A stretch of 64,000 bases of DNA from Spirochaetia bacterium. Lineage in GTDB: Bacteria; Spirochaetota; Spirochaetia; Treponematales; Treponemataceae. Positions 8,843 through 15,528 of this stretch are shown here, piece by piece (the stretch's first letter is position 1; every line of letters starts with the position of its first letter). The notes beneath the pieces are model-generated. The model did not search any database, had not been told where the DNA came from, and saw only the letters and a program-made list of their open reading frames with translations. The position numbers and the translations under genes were made by a program. Where the stretch lies: the NCBI GenBank assembly GCA_900769985.1, contig CAAGIS010000084.1, positions 1 to 64,000 on the forward strand, in the 5' to 3' direction.

Positions 8843-9381
8843 TGAAAGTCGCAGTTCTTGCATTGCAAGGCGATTTTGCCGAACATATTGCAGTCTTAAA
8901 AAAACTTGGCGCCGTTTGTTTTGAACTTCGCCAGAAAGCTGATGTGCAGAAAGACTTCGATTTTTTAATTCTACCTGGAGGCGAAAGCACAGTCCAGTCA
9001 AAACTACTTCACGACCTTGATATGTTCGGCATATTAAAAGAAAAAATCGAAAGCGGAATACCTGTCTTTGCAACATGCGCAGGACTTATTTTACTTTCGA
9101 TGCATTTTAAGACACTGCCTGTAACAGTCAGGCGCAATGCTTACGGAAGGCAGCTTGGAAGTTTTTATACACAGGATGATTATGGAGAACTTCATGATGT
9201 GCCGATGACGTTTATACGCGGGCCTGTAATCCAGAGCGTAGATTCTGACGATGTACAGATTCTGACAAAGACAGGCGGAAATATCGTTGCAGTGAAATAC
9301 AAAAACCAGACGGCAGTTTCATTCCACCCGGAACTTAACGATGACTACCGGGTATACAAAGATTTTCTTAAAATCATGTGA
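8842..9381 (+). CDS. pdxT: Pyridoxal 5'-phosphate synthase, glutaminase subunit PdxT
   Basis: 179 residues, a class I amidotransferase that releases ammonia from glutamine and channels it to PdxS. It shows the N-terminal VAVLALQGDFAEH, the LPGGEST oxyanion motif, the nucleophile segment FATCAGLILLS (Cys in TCAG), and the His-Glu pair in VSFHPELNDD. Among typical PdxT proteins the nucleophile elbow is GTCAG or similar, so this copy looks intact. It is translationally coupled to pdxS by a one-base overlap. Confidence 0.96.
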   Translation: MKVAVLALQGDFAEHIAVLKKLGAVCFELRQKADVQKDFDFLILPGGESTVQSKLLHDLDMFGILKEKIESGIPVFATCAGLILLSMHFKTLPVTVRRNAYGRQLGSFYTQDDYGELHDVPMTFIRGPVIQSVDSDDVQILTKTGGNIVAVKYKNQTAVSFHPELNDDYRVYKDFLKIM

Positions 9382-9411
9382 TTTTAAGAAGTTCTCTAAA
9401 AGCGTTTTAAT

Positions 9412-9870
9412 TTACTTTCGCCATACTACATACCGTACGCGTTTTTCATCGACGGCTTGTTTTATGGCTTTTTCGCGCTCTGAAAGTTTTGCAGCTCCTG
9501 TTTTTATTTCGATAAAGAGAATTTCGTCGACTTTGCACTGTTCGTTTTCGCCTTTTGAATTGTCAAGTCCGCAAAAACCAATAAAATCTACCGGTCTTCC
9601 TAAAAAGCTGACTTCGCTGTATTTGGCAGGAAAATCAGGCAGTAAAGGTGCAATCTGTTCTATTATCTGACCGTTTATCACGGAGCGCGAACGTTTGACT
9701 GCATCCTGCCGTTCTGATTTTAAAACTCCTGAATGTTTTTTTTCTGCCTGCAATTTTCCTATAAGATGCCCGAGAGTAAAAAAAATTAAAAGCAGAAAGA
9801 CAAATAACACACAGAAAATAGTGAAGTGATTTTTATAAACAGATTCGATTGCTTCATATAGTTCGTTCAT
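9412..9870 (-). CDS. Membrane-anchored Holliday-junction-resolvase-like protein
   Basis: 152 residues. One transmembrane helix near residues 17-37 (FTIFCVLFVFLLLIFFTLGHLIG) is followed by a short charged linker and a C-terminal domain with FLGRPVDFIGFCGL ... VDEILFIEIKTGAAKLSEREKAIKQAV. The D...E-x-K pattern (VDFIGF / IEIKTG) is that of PD-(D/E)XK nuclease folds and resembles the Endonuc_Holl family of archaeal-resolvase-like proteins. The biological role of these membrane-tethered bacterial versions is unknown to me. It ends 30 bases from pdxT on the opposite strand. No ribosome site is seen; see the promoter entry just upstream. Confidence 0.7.
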   Translation of the reverse strand: MNELYEAIESVYKNHFTIFCVLFVFLLLIFFTLGHLIGKLQAEKKHSGVLKSERQDAVKRSRSVINGQIIEQIAPLLPDFPAKYSEVSFLGRPVDFIGFCGLDNSKGENEQCKVDEILFIEIKTGAAKLSEREKAIKQAVDEKRVRYVVWRK

Positions 9871-9877
9871 TTTTTTT

Positions 9878-9886
9878 ATTATAGCA
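9878..9886 (-). promoter_or_regulatory. Extended -10 promoter, leaderless, for the resolvase-like gene
   Basis: On the minus strand TGC-TATAAT (hexamer at plus 9878-9883) is followed by seven A residues and then the ATG at 9870. The extended -10 TATGCTATAAT is identical to the one ahead of the gene at 38831. Confidence 0.5.
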
Positions 9887-9917
9887 TAAACAGTACATGT
9901 CTTGCATCATTTCTTGT

Positions 9918-9957
9918 AAAAAAAAACGGACTGTCAGTTGACAGCCCGTTTTTTTTA
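9918..9957 (-). terminator. Intrinsic terminator downstream of fba
   Basis: A 12-base stem AACGGaCTGTCA / TGACAGcCCGTT (9925-9936, 9939-9950) has one mismatch, a 2-base loop, and A-run and T-run on its two sides. It can stop fba transcripts leftward and may work in both directions. Confidence 0.8.
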
Positions 9958-9972
9958 TGGTTTTACTTAATC

Positions 9973-10977
9973 CTAGTCAAGTGCGTGTCCGGCAGAGCCT
10001 AATACGTCGATGTTTTTGTGCATGTACATTTTCTTAAGTTCTTCGCGTGCAGGTCCTAGATATTCGCGCGGGTCGAATTTGTCAGGGTTTTCTGCAAAGA
10101 ATTTGCGGATTGCGGCTGTCATTGCAAGACGTCCGTCTGAGTCGATGTTGATTTTGCATACAGCAGATTTTGCAGCCTTGCGCAGCTGTTCTTCAGGAAT
10201 TCCTACTGAGTCAGGAATTTTTCCACCGAACTGTTCGATAATGCGTACGTATTCCATCGGAACAGATGATGAACCGTGGAGAACGATAGGGAAGCCAGGG
10301 AGCTCTTTTTCGATTGCTTCAAGAACGTCAAATGCAAGCGGAGGCGGAATCAGAACGCCGTCTGCAGAGCGAGTACATTGTGCCGGAGTAAATTTACAGC
10401 GTCCGTGAGATGTTCCGATTGAAATTGCAAGTGAGTCACATCCTGTTTTTGAAGTGAAGTCTACAACTTCTTCCGGTTTTGTATATTTTGATTCTTCTGC
10501 GGCAACGTCGTCTTCAACTCCGCCGAGTACACCAAGTTCAGCTTCTACAGTAACATCGTGTGCATGTGCATATTCTACTACTTTTTTTGTAACTGCTACA
10601 TTTTCGTCATAAGGAAGTGCCGAACCGTCAATCATTACAGATGAAAAGCCGTTGTCGATACAGTCTTTTGCTACTTCAAAGTTAGGACCATGGTCAAGGT
10701 GAAGTACGATAGGAATTTTGCAACCGAGTTCTTCTGCATATTCAACTGCACCGCGTGCCATGTTGCGCAGGATGTATTTGTCTGCATAAGCACGTGCACC
10801 TTTTGAAACCTGTAAAATAACTGGAGATTTTGTTTCTACGGCAGCCTGAATGATTGCCTGCATCTGCTCCATGTTATTGAAATTGTAAGCTGGAATTGCA
10901 TATCCGCCTTTAATTGCCTTTGCAAACATATCTCTTGTGTTTACAAGACCGAGTTCTTTGTAACTGATGTTAGACAT
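9973..10977 (-). CDS. fba: Class II fructose-1,6-bisphosphate aldolase
   Basis: 334 residues. It interconverts fructose 1,6-bisphosphate with dihydroxyacetone phosphate and glyceraldehyde 3-phosphate in glycolysis. Zinc-binding and catalytic segments are visible: IVLHLDHGPNFEVAKDCI (HxDHG), GFSSVMIDGSALPYDENV, VEAELGVLGGVEDD, LAISIGTSHG and FPIVLHGSSSVP. The ATG at 10977 is supported by AGGAG a few bases upstream and by the family N-terminus (MSNISYKELGLVNTRDMF); the open frame extends a further 47 codons without homology value. In treponemes this gene sits next to flaA genes, as here, but divergently transcribed. Confidence 0.95.
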   Translation of the reverse strand: MSNISYKELGLVNTRDMFAKAIKGGYAIPAYNFNNMEQMQAIIQAAVETKSPVILQVSKGARAYADKYILRNMARGAVEYAEELGCKIPIVLHLDHGPNFEVAKDCIDNGFSSVMIDGSALPYDENVAVTKKVVEYAHAHDVTVEAELGVLGGVEDDVAAEESKYTKPEEVVDFTSKTGCDSLAISIGTSHGRCKFTPAQCTRSADGVLIPPPLAFDVLEAIEKELPGFPIVLHGSSSVPMEYVRIIEQFGGKIPDSVGIPEEQLRKAAKSAVCKINIDSDGRLAMTAAIRKFFAENPDKFDPREYLGPAREELKKMYMHKNIDVLGSAGHALD

Positions 10978-11031
10978 AATTACTCCTATTAGAATCAAAA
11001 GTAAAGAAACTGATGTTCCTTTATAAGATAA

Positions 11032-11060
11032 ATAGTATGATAAAAGCGATATTTTTGCAA
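11032..11060 (-). promoter_or_regulatory. Putative sigma-70 promoter of fba
   Basis: On the minus strand TTGCAA (plus 11055-11060), 17-base spacer, TACTAT (plus 11032-11037). It gives a leader of roughly 50 bases including the AGGAG ribosome site. Confidence 0.5.
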
Positions 11061-11078
11061 GTAATGACAAAATAGAGT

Positions 11079-11107
11079 TTGACAAACATTTTAGTAAGAA
11101 ATATAAT
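11079..11107 (+). promoter_or_regulatory. Perfect-consensus sigma-70 promoter of the flaA pair
   Basis: TTGACA (11079-11084), 17-base spacer, TATAAT (11102-11107): a full match to the housekeeping consensus. A sigma-28-type -10, TCCGATAA, also occurs at 11139-11146, but the matching position 15 bases upstream reads TATT, not TAAA. The leader is about 90 bases. Sigma-70 control of sheath protein genes agrees with what is known for spirochaetes. Confidence 0.8.
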
Positions 11108-11204
11108 GTATAAAACACTTATTGTGAATAATTAAATTTCCGATAATAAAGTATGTAACTGTTTTCTGGCAAAAGTTCATAAAACAGTTTATAAGGAGTT
11201 TTGA

Positions 11205-11948
11205 ATGAAAAAGGGCTTAATTGTCTTTGCTAGTTTTGCTCTCCTTCTTTCTGTTGGATTCCCTGCATTTAGCCAGGCTCCTTCTAGAAGTGTAGAGACA
11301 GTAATGATCGATGATTTCGATGGTAACAATCAGGAAGTAGACTGGACTTGGAACGTGCAGGCCAGCCGTTTTGTTACAGAGGGTTATCCTATTATCAACA
11401 CTTTTGAAGCTATGCCAAACAGTCTTAAAGCTATTACCAAGGCCGATGAGACACACAAGGTAATCGGCGTTAAAGTTAAATTTGATAGAAAAGGCGATAA
11501 CTGGTTTGAAATCTATCCTGAAAAAGACGGAAAACCATACGAAATTGAATTTAAAGGAAATGTACGTACTCTTGATTTCTGGGTTTGGGGTGCACATTAT
11601 CTGTATTTCCTTGACGTTCTTGTTCGTGATGCAGATGGTCGTATCCACATCATTCCTGCCGGAAACCTTGCTTTTGATGGTTGGAAAAACGTTATTGTAG
11701 AAATCCCTACATATATCCGCCAGCATTCACGTCTTCGTTCAGGTCCGGAAAACATGACATTTGTAGGATTCAGAATTACAACAGATCCTGCAGAATTTGT
11801 TGATGACTACATGGTTTATTTTGATCACTTTAAGTATTCGACAAGTGCTCTTGCATATATCTTTGATGGTTATGAATTGCAGAAAACAGATTTTGGCGAT
11901 AACTCTTCAAATTCTGCAACAAATAATTCTAAAGGGGAAGGACAGTAA
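11205..11948 (+). CDS. flaA: Periplasmic flagellar sheath protein FlaA (first copy)
   Basis: 247 residues with a cleavable signal peptide (MKKGLIVFASFALLLSVGFPAFSQ). The mature protein has the FlaA pattern: VMIDDFDGNNQEVDWTWNVQASRF, KVIGVKVKFDRKGDNWFEIYP, TLDFWVWGAHYLYFLDVLVRDADG, LAFDGWKNVIVEIP and FVGFRITTDP. FlaA subunits form or influence the sheath around the FlaB core of periplasmic flagella. The C-terminus is Ser/Asn-rich and extra to the domain. GGAG precedes the ATG; the next flaA gene overlaps the stop by one base. Confidence 0.9.
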   Translation: MKKGLIVFASFALLLSVGFPAFSQAPSRSVETVMIDDFDGNNQEVDWTWNVQASRFVTEGYPIINTFEAMPNSLKAITKADETHKVIGVKVKFDRKGDNWFEIYPEKDGKPYEIEFKGNVRTLDFWVWGAHYLYFLDVLVRDADGRIHIIPAGNLAFDGWKNVIVEIPTYIRQHSRLRSGPENMTFVGFRITTDPAEFVDDYMVYFDHFKYSTSALAYIFDGYELQKTDFGDNSSNSATNNSKGEGQ

Positions 11949-12670
11949 TGAAAAAGATTATTTTTGCAATATCAACACTTTTTTGTGTTGCAGGACTTTC
12001 GTTTGCACAGTCAAAAAGTTTGGCTGAACCTAATCCAGAAGATGTAGGTTCAGGCTCTGCTGCAAGTGCATTGCGCGAAGTTTCAATTGAAAAATTTGAA
12101 CGTGACGGGGCTTGGAACGTTCATATTTCTCCTGATGCCGGTGTAATTTCTGCAAGGCTTTTTGAAGGAAGCCCGGCTGCCAAAGAAGTTCTTGAAGAAG
12201 ATAAGGGTAATGAAGATTTAGATACTCACGTTCTTGGTGTTAAAGTTCAGTTTTTCCGTCGTGGCGTAAACTCGATTTACATTACGGCAGTTCGTCCTCT
12301 CCCGATAGAAGGAATTACAAAAACTATTTCTGTATGGGTAGCAGGTCGTAACCAAGACCATGACATATATGTACTTGTTCAGGATTATTTTGGACATAAC
12401 TATGAATTATATCTCGGAAACCTCGGTTTTAGCGGTTGGAAGCAGATGACGCTTGCCGTTCCACCTAGCCCAGATGGAGAACATGGTATTGTTCAGTCAA
12501 GTGCTTATTATGGTGACAAACCGGGACTTCGTATTCTTGGATTCAGAATTGACTGTAATCCTATGCTTGCCCGCGGAACATATTACATCTACTTTGATGA
12601 TTTGCGTGCCATAACAGACTTGTTTGAACTTCAGAATCGTGATGAAGATGATATGCCAGATAACTGGTAA
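11948..12670 (+). CDS. FlaA-family sheath protein (second copy)
   Basis: 240 residues with a signal peptide (MKKIIFAISTLFCVAGLSFAQ). It follows the same domain plan as its neighbour: VSIEKFERDGAWNVHISPDAG, LGVKVQFFRRGVNSIYITAVRPLPIEG, KTISVWVAGRNQDHDIYVLVQDYFGH, LGFSGWKQMTLAVP, LGFRIDCNP and a short acidic tail. The identity between the copies is modest, so they are diverged paralogues rather than a recent duplication. Coupled to the first copy by TAATG, it likely provides the partner subunit of the sheath. An intrinsic terminator follows. Confidence 0.87.
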   Translation: MKKIIFAISTLFCVAGLSFAQSKSLAEPNPEDVGSGSAASALREVSIEKFERDGAWNVHISPDAGVISARLFEGSPAAKEVLEEDKGNEDLDTHVLGVKVQFFRRGVNSIYITAVRPLPIEGITKTISVWVAGRNQDHDIYVLVQDYFGHNYELYLGNLGFSGWKQMTLAVPPSPDGEHGIVQSSAYYGDKPGLRILGFRIDCNPMLARGTYYIYFDDLRAITDLFELQNRDEDDMPDNW

Positions 12671-12732
12671 TAGACATTTTATATTTTGCCTGTAAGTTTT
12701 AAAAACTTTGGATTTTAAATTACAGGTAAAGG

Positions 12733-12770
12733 AGCGCTCTGTGACTTTTTTGTCATAGGGCGCTTTTTTT
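12733..12770 (+). terminator. Intrinsic terminator of the flaA operon
   Basis: AGCGC (12733-12737) pairs with GCGCT (12760-12764); the inner stem CTGTGAC/GTCATAG contains a wobble pair. A T-run (12764-12770) follows. A second short inverted repeat, CCTGTAA ... TTACAGG, lies just before it. Confidence 0.8.
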
Positions 12771-12834
12771 ATCTCTTGTTTCGGGGCTGTTTTAAGGAAA
12801 CGCTGAATAAATCCTATCTGAGGATTTTTCAGTG

Positions 12835-13572
12835 TTAGCCTTGAAAATTTTTGACCTGTGTTTTTATTTTATAGTAAATGCGGCGTTCTTTTTTTTCTGT
12901 TTTTTCGATTAAGTTCATTCTATAAAAAAGCCAAAGGATTAAGTTTGCATTCTGTTTTGCATTTTTTGGAAATTCATCTGAATTTAATTTTTCTTTTAGT
13001 TCACTTGAAGAAAAAGTTTCTGGCAGTTTTGGGAGCAATTCAAGATAGGATTTTTTTCCGTGAAAGAGATGTTCTTTTTTTATTTCTGTCAGTTTTTTCC
13101 CTGTTTTATACCAGTTTTTTTTATACATACGGCTTTTGTTTGCAAGCTGGATTTTTGTGTCAGTTTTTATGCGCTGTTCGGTAGAAGAAATTTCTATAAA
13201 AATCAGCGTAACGTATCTGCTTAAAAGTATGTCGTAAACACCTGTGAGGCTTTTAAGTTCAGAATATATAGTTTCGCTTTTGGGACTTTTGCGTTTTGAC
13301 ACTAAAATGCCTTCTTGTGTGTAATTTTCTATGCGTTTTTCGGTGATAATCGGGTGAACTATGATAAAATCCTTTTTCTCTTTTATTGCAGCGAGAGCTT
13401 TTTCTTTTAGGGCTGCAAGGTTTGACGTCTGTATTTCGATGATTGTTCCTGAAGGAGTTTGTATGTCGCAAATCCATTTGTGGAACTGTATTTCTGTCTG
13501 TCCGCCGTAAAGTTCAGCATAGTAAAGTTTTAAAGTTTTGTGCAGTTCTGATTCGTTATAAGTATTTATCAT
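12835..13572 (-). CDS. Orphan protein with a nuclease-like N-terminal motif
   Basis: About 245 residues, no family recognised. The N-terminal half contains GQTEIQFHKWICDIQTPSGTIIEIQTSNL, an E...D-x(9)-E-x-Q arrangement with the spacing and flanking strands of a PD-(D/E)XK-type nuclease core, although Gln replaces the usual Lys. The C-terminal half is basic (KKNWYKTGKKLTEIKKEHLFHGKK) and may bind nucleic acid; the end resembles a small winged helix. I prefer the ATG at 13572, with GGA upstream; the ATG at 13584 overlaps a TATAAA -10 (TTGTCT-N17-TATAAA). A sigma-28-like site lies further upstream. Function is inferred only weakly. Confidence 0.6.
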   Translation of the reverse strand: MINTYNESELHKTLKLYYAELYGGQTEIQFHKWICDIQTPSGTIIEIQTSNLAALKEKALAAIKEKKDFIIVHPIITEKRIENYTQEGILVSKRKSPKSETIYSELKSLTGVYDILLSRYVTLIFIEISSTEQRIKTDTKIQLANKSRMYKKNWYKTGKKLTEIKKEHLFHGKKSYLELLPKLPETFSSSELKEKLNSDEFPKNAKQNANLILWLFYRMNLIEKTEKKERRIYYKIKTQVKNFQG

Positions 13573-13654
13573 TACTATTTCCATTTATACTTTAAAAAGG
13601 ATAACTAGACAAAATTATAATTATTTTCGTTTTAAAAAAAATAAATATTAATAT

Positions 13655-13681
13655 TATCGGTAAAAAATCAATTGACTTTAT
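13655..13681 (-). promoter_or_regulatory. Sigma-28-like site pointing to the orphan gene at 13572
   Basis: On the minus strand TAAA (plus 13678-13681), 15-base spacer, ACCGATAA (plus 13655-13662). It matches the flagellar consensus except for the first base of the -10. It overlaps the -35 of the divergent mraZ promoter. Confidence 0.4.
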
Positions 13682-13743
13682 GAATTTCTTTGATAAAATG
13701 ATAGATAAGTGGGAAATTGTGGGAAAAAGTGGTAAATAGTGGT
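13673..13743 (+). promoter_or_regulatory. mraZ promoter and four MraZ boxes
   Basis: A promoter TTGACT (13673-13678) with extended -10 TGaTAAAAT (13691-13699) is followed by four GTGGG/GTGGT repeats at 13709, 13719, 13729 and 13739, each exactly 10 bases apart. MraZ is known to bind GTGGG-type direct repeats with 5-base spacers. The fourth box touches the mraZ ATG, where a ribosome site would be expected. Confidence 0.85.
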
Positions 13744-14187
13744 ATGGAGCTGTTAACTGGTGAGTATAACAATACGATTGACGAAAAAGGCAGGATTTCT
13801 TTTCCTGCAAAACTTCGCCAGCAGTTAAATGAAAATACTCTTGTAGTTACGCAGGCTCTTGATCATTGTTTATGGCTTTTTACTCCGGAAGAGTGGAAAA
13901 ATTTATCGACAAAACTCATGGAATCTGCATCGCCTTTTGATGCAAAAAACCGTCTTGTCCTTCGCCGTCTGGTAGCACCGGCACAGGAAGTTGAATTTGA
14001 TAAATCTGGACGCCTTTCTGTTCCGCAGAGTTTAAGAGAATATGCAAATTTGTCAAAGGATTGCGTACTTTTAGGAATTGACAAGTATATCGAGCTTTGG
14101 GACAGTGAAACTTACAAATCGTATCTTGCAGAAACTGAAAGTTCTTTCCTTGATGCAGCAGAAGGTCTTAACGCTATTAAATTTTAA
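13744..14187 (+). CDS. mraZ: Transcriptional regulator MraZ
   Basis: 147 residues, the usual MraZ size. It has two SpoVT/AbrB-like half-domains, each with a DxxGR core: NTIDEKGRISFPAKLR near residues 10-25 and EFDKSGRLSVPQSLREYA in the second half. MraZ represses the division/wall operon it heads by binding repeats in its own promoter, which are present directly upstream. The ATG at 13744 gives the family start (MELLTGEYNNTIDEKGR); a frame-open TTG at 13717 lies within the repeats and is rejected. rsmH follows after 11 bases. Confidence 0.95.
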   Translation: MELLTGEYNNTIDEKGRISFPAKLRQQLNENTLVVTQALDHCLWLFTPEEWKNLSTKLMESASPFDAKNRLVLRRLVAPAQEVEFDKSGRLSVPQSLREYANLSKDCVLLGIDKYIELWDSETYKSYLAETESSFLDAAEGLNAIKF

Positions 14188-14198
14188 GGCGGTTTATT

Positions 14199-15185
14199 TT
14201 GGAGATTGTTCATACACCTGTGTTGCTGAGAGAGTGTCTTGATTTTTTAAGTCCTGTCGGCGAACCGTATGAAAAAAATGCTTTTATGATTGACTCAACT
14301 CTTGGAGAAGGCGGTCATACAAATGCTTTTTTGTCAAAATATCCTGAGCTTAAGATTTGCGGAGTAGATGCAGACAGTGTAATTCAGCAGAGGGCAAAGG
14401 AGCGGCTGAGTTGTTTTGGAGACCGGATACGGTTTTTTAACGGTTGGTTTAATGATTTTTATTCTTCCTATCCCGCTGAAATGCCGAAGCCGGATTTGAT
14501 TTTGTTCGATTTGGGAATTTCTGTTTTTCATTATGAAAAGTCAAACAGGGGTTTTTCTTTTCGCTATGACGAAACACTTGATATGAGGCTTAACGAAAAC
14601 GGAACTGTGTCTGCATTTGACATAGTAAATTCGTATTCAGAAAAAGACCTTGCAGATTTGATTTTTCTTTATGGAGAAGAAAAACTGAGCAGGCGGATTG
14701 CTTCTGCTATTGTCGAAGCCCGTTCTGTTTCTGAAATTTCGTCATCAAAGTCTCTGGCAGAAATTATTTATAATTGTGTTCCTGAAAAATACAGGCATGG
14801 TGCAATTCATCCTGCGACAAGGACTTTTCAGGCATTGAGAATTGCTGCTAATGATGAACTTGGGCATTTGCCAAAGGCATTGTTTGATGCGTTTAACTGT
14901 CTTAATGCTGGTGGAAAAATGGGGGTTATAACTTTTCATTCCCTTGAAGACAGGATTGTAAAAAATTTTTTTAGGAATTTGGGCAAGGAGTGTGTCTGCC
15001 CGCCTGAGTTTGCAGAGTGCAGGTGTGGCGGAAAACAGTGTGCCGAAATTCTGACAAGAAAGCCGGTTTGTCCGGGAGAAGAAGAAATTAAGGTAAATTC
15101 TCCTTCGAGAAGTGCAAAACTTCGTGTTGTCAGAAAATTGAAAAATGCAGAAAAGCTTCATCTTCGTGATGTAAGTTTTAAATAG
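14199..15185 (+). CDS. rsmH: 16S rRNA (cytosine-1402-N4)-methyltransferase RsmH
   Basis: 328 residues, TTG start with AAGGCGG six bases upstream. RsmH methylates N4 of C1402 in the 30S P-site. Characteristic segments are HTPVLLRECLDFL at the N-terminus, the SAM loop MIDSTLGEGGHTNAFL, LILFDLGISVFHYEKSNRGFSFRYDETLDMRLN spread over residues near 105-140, and FHSLEDRIVKNFF with the C-terminal SRSAKLRVVRK. A Cys-rich insertion (CVCPPEFAECRCGGKQCAEI) occupies the usual variable site. It is the second gene of the dcw-type cluster. Confidence 0.95.
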   Translation: MEIVHTPVLLRECLDFLSPVGEPYEKNAFMIDSTLGEGGHTNAFLSKYPELKICGVDADSVIQQRAKERLSCFGDRIRFFNGWFNDFYSSYPAEMPKPDLILFDLGISVFHYEKSNRGFSFRYDETLDMRLNENGTVSAFDIVNSYSEKDLADLIFLYGEEKLSRRIASAIVEARSVSEISSSKSLAEIIYNCVPEKYRHGAIHPATRTFQALRIAANDELGHLPKALFDAFNCLNAGGKMGVITFHSLEDRIVKNFFRNLGKECVCPPEFAECRCGGKQCAEILTRKPVCPGEEEIKVNSPSRSAKLRVVRKLKNAEKLHLRDVSFK

Positions 15186-15217
15186 ATTTGACCGGACTTA
15201 ATTTATGGGAGGATTGT

Positions 15218-15517
15218 GTGAAAAAGTCATCAAGGGTTTTAAAAAACATTTTTTATATTTTTATCGCAATTTTAATTCCTGGACTTTTAATTTTAAATGC
15301 AATTCAGGCGGAGCGCTATATGAAGGTTGAACGTGAAGTACGGGCGCTTGAAAAAAAACAGGTTCAGCTTGTGGAAGAAAATAAAAAATTGATAACGGAT
15401 ATAAGTCTTTTGTCGAGTGGCCAGAGAATAAGTAATATTGCAGAAAATGAACTTGGAATGCACAAGGCAGAAAGCGAAGAAATAGTCCGTGTTGAAATGG
15501 AAAATAAAAAGAAGTAA
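15218..15517 (+). CDS. ftsL: FtsL-like division protein
   Basis: 99 residues. A short cytoplasmic N-terminus, a single transmembrane helix (IFYIFIAILIPGLLILNAI) and a periplasmic coiled coil (EREVRALEKKQVQLVEENKKLITDI) give the FtsL/DivIC layout. FtsL links FtsQ/DivIB and the FtsWI synthase at the septum. Sequence conservation in this family is weak, so position between rsmH and murF carries much of the call. The GTG at 15218 is chosen because GGGAGG (15207-15212) precedes it with normal spacing; an upstream TTG at 15188 has no such site. Confidence 0.8.
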   Translation: MKKSSRVLKNIFYIFIAILIPGLLILNAIQAERYMKVEREVRALEKKQVQLVEENKKLITDISLLSSGQRISNIAENELGMHKAESEEIVRVEMENKKK

Positions 15518-15528
15518 GTGGTAACAAA

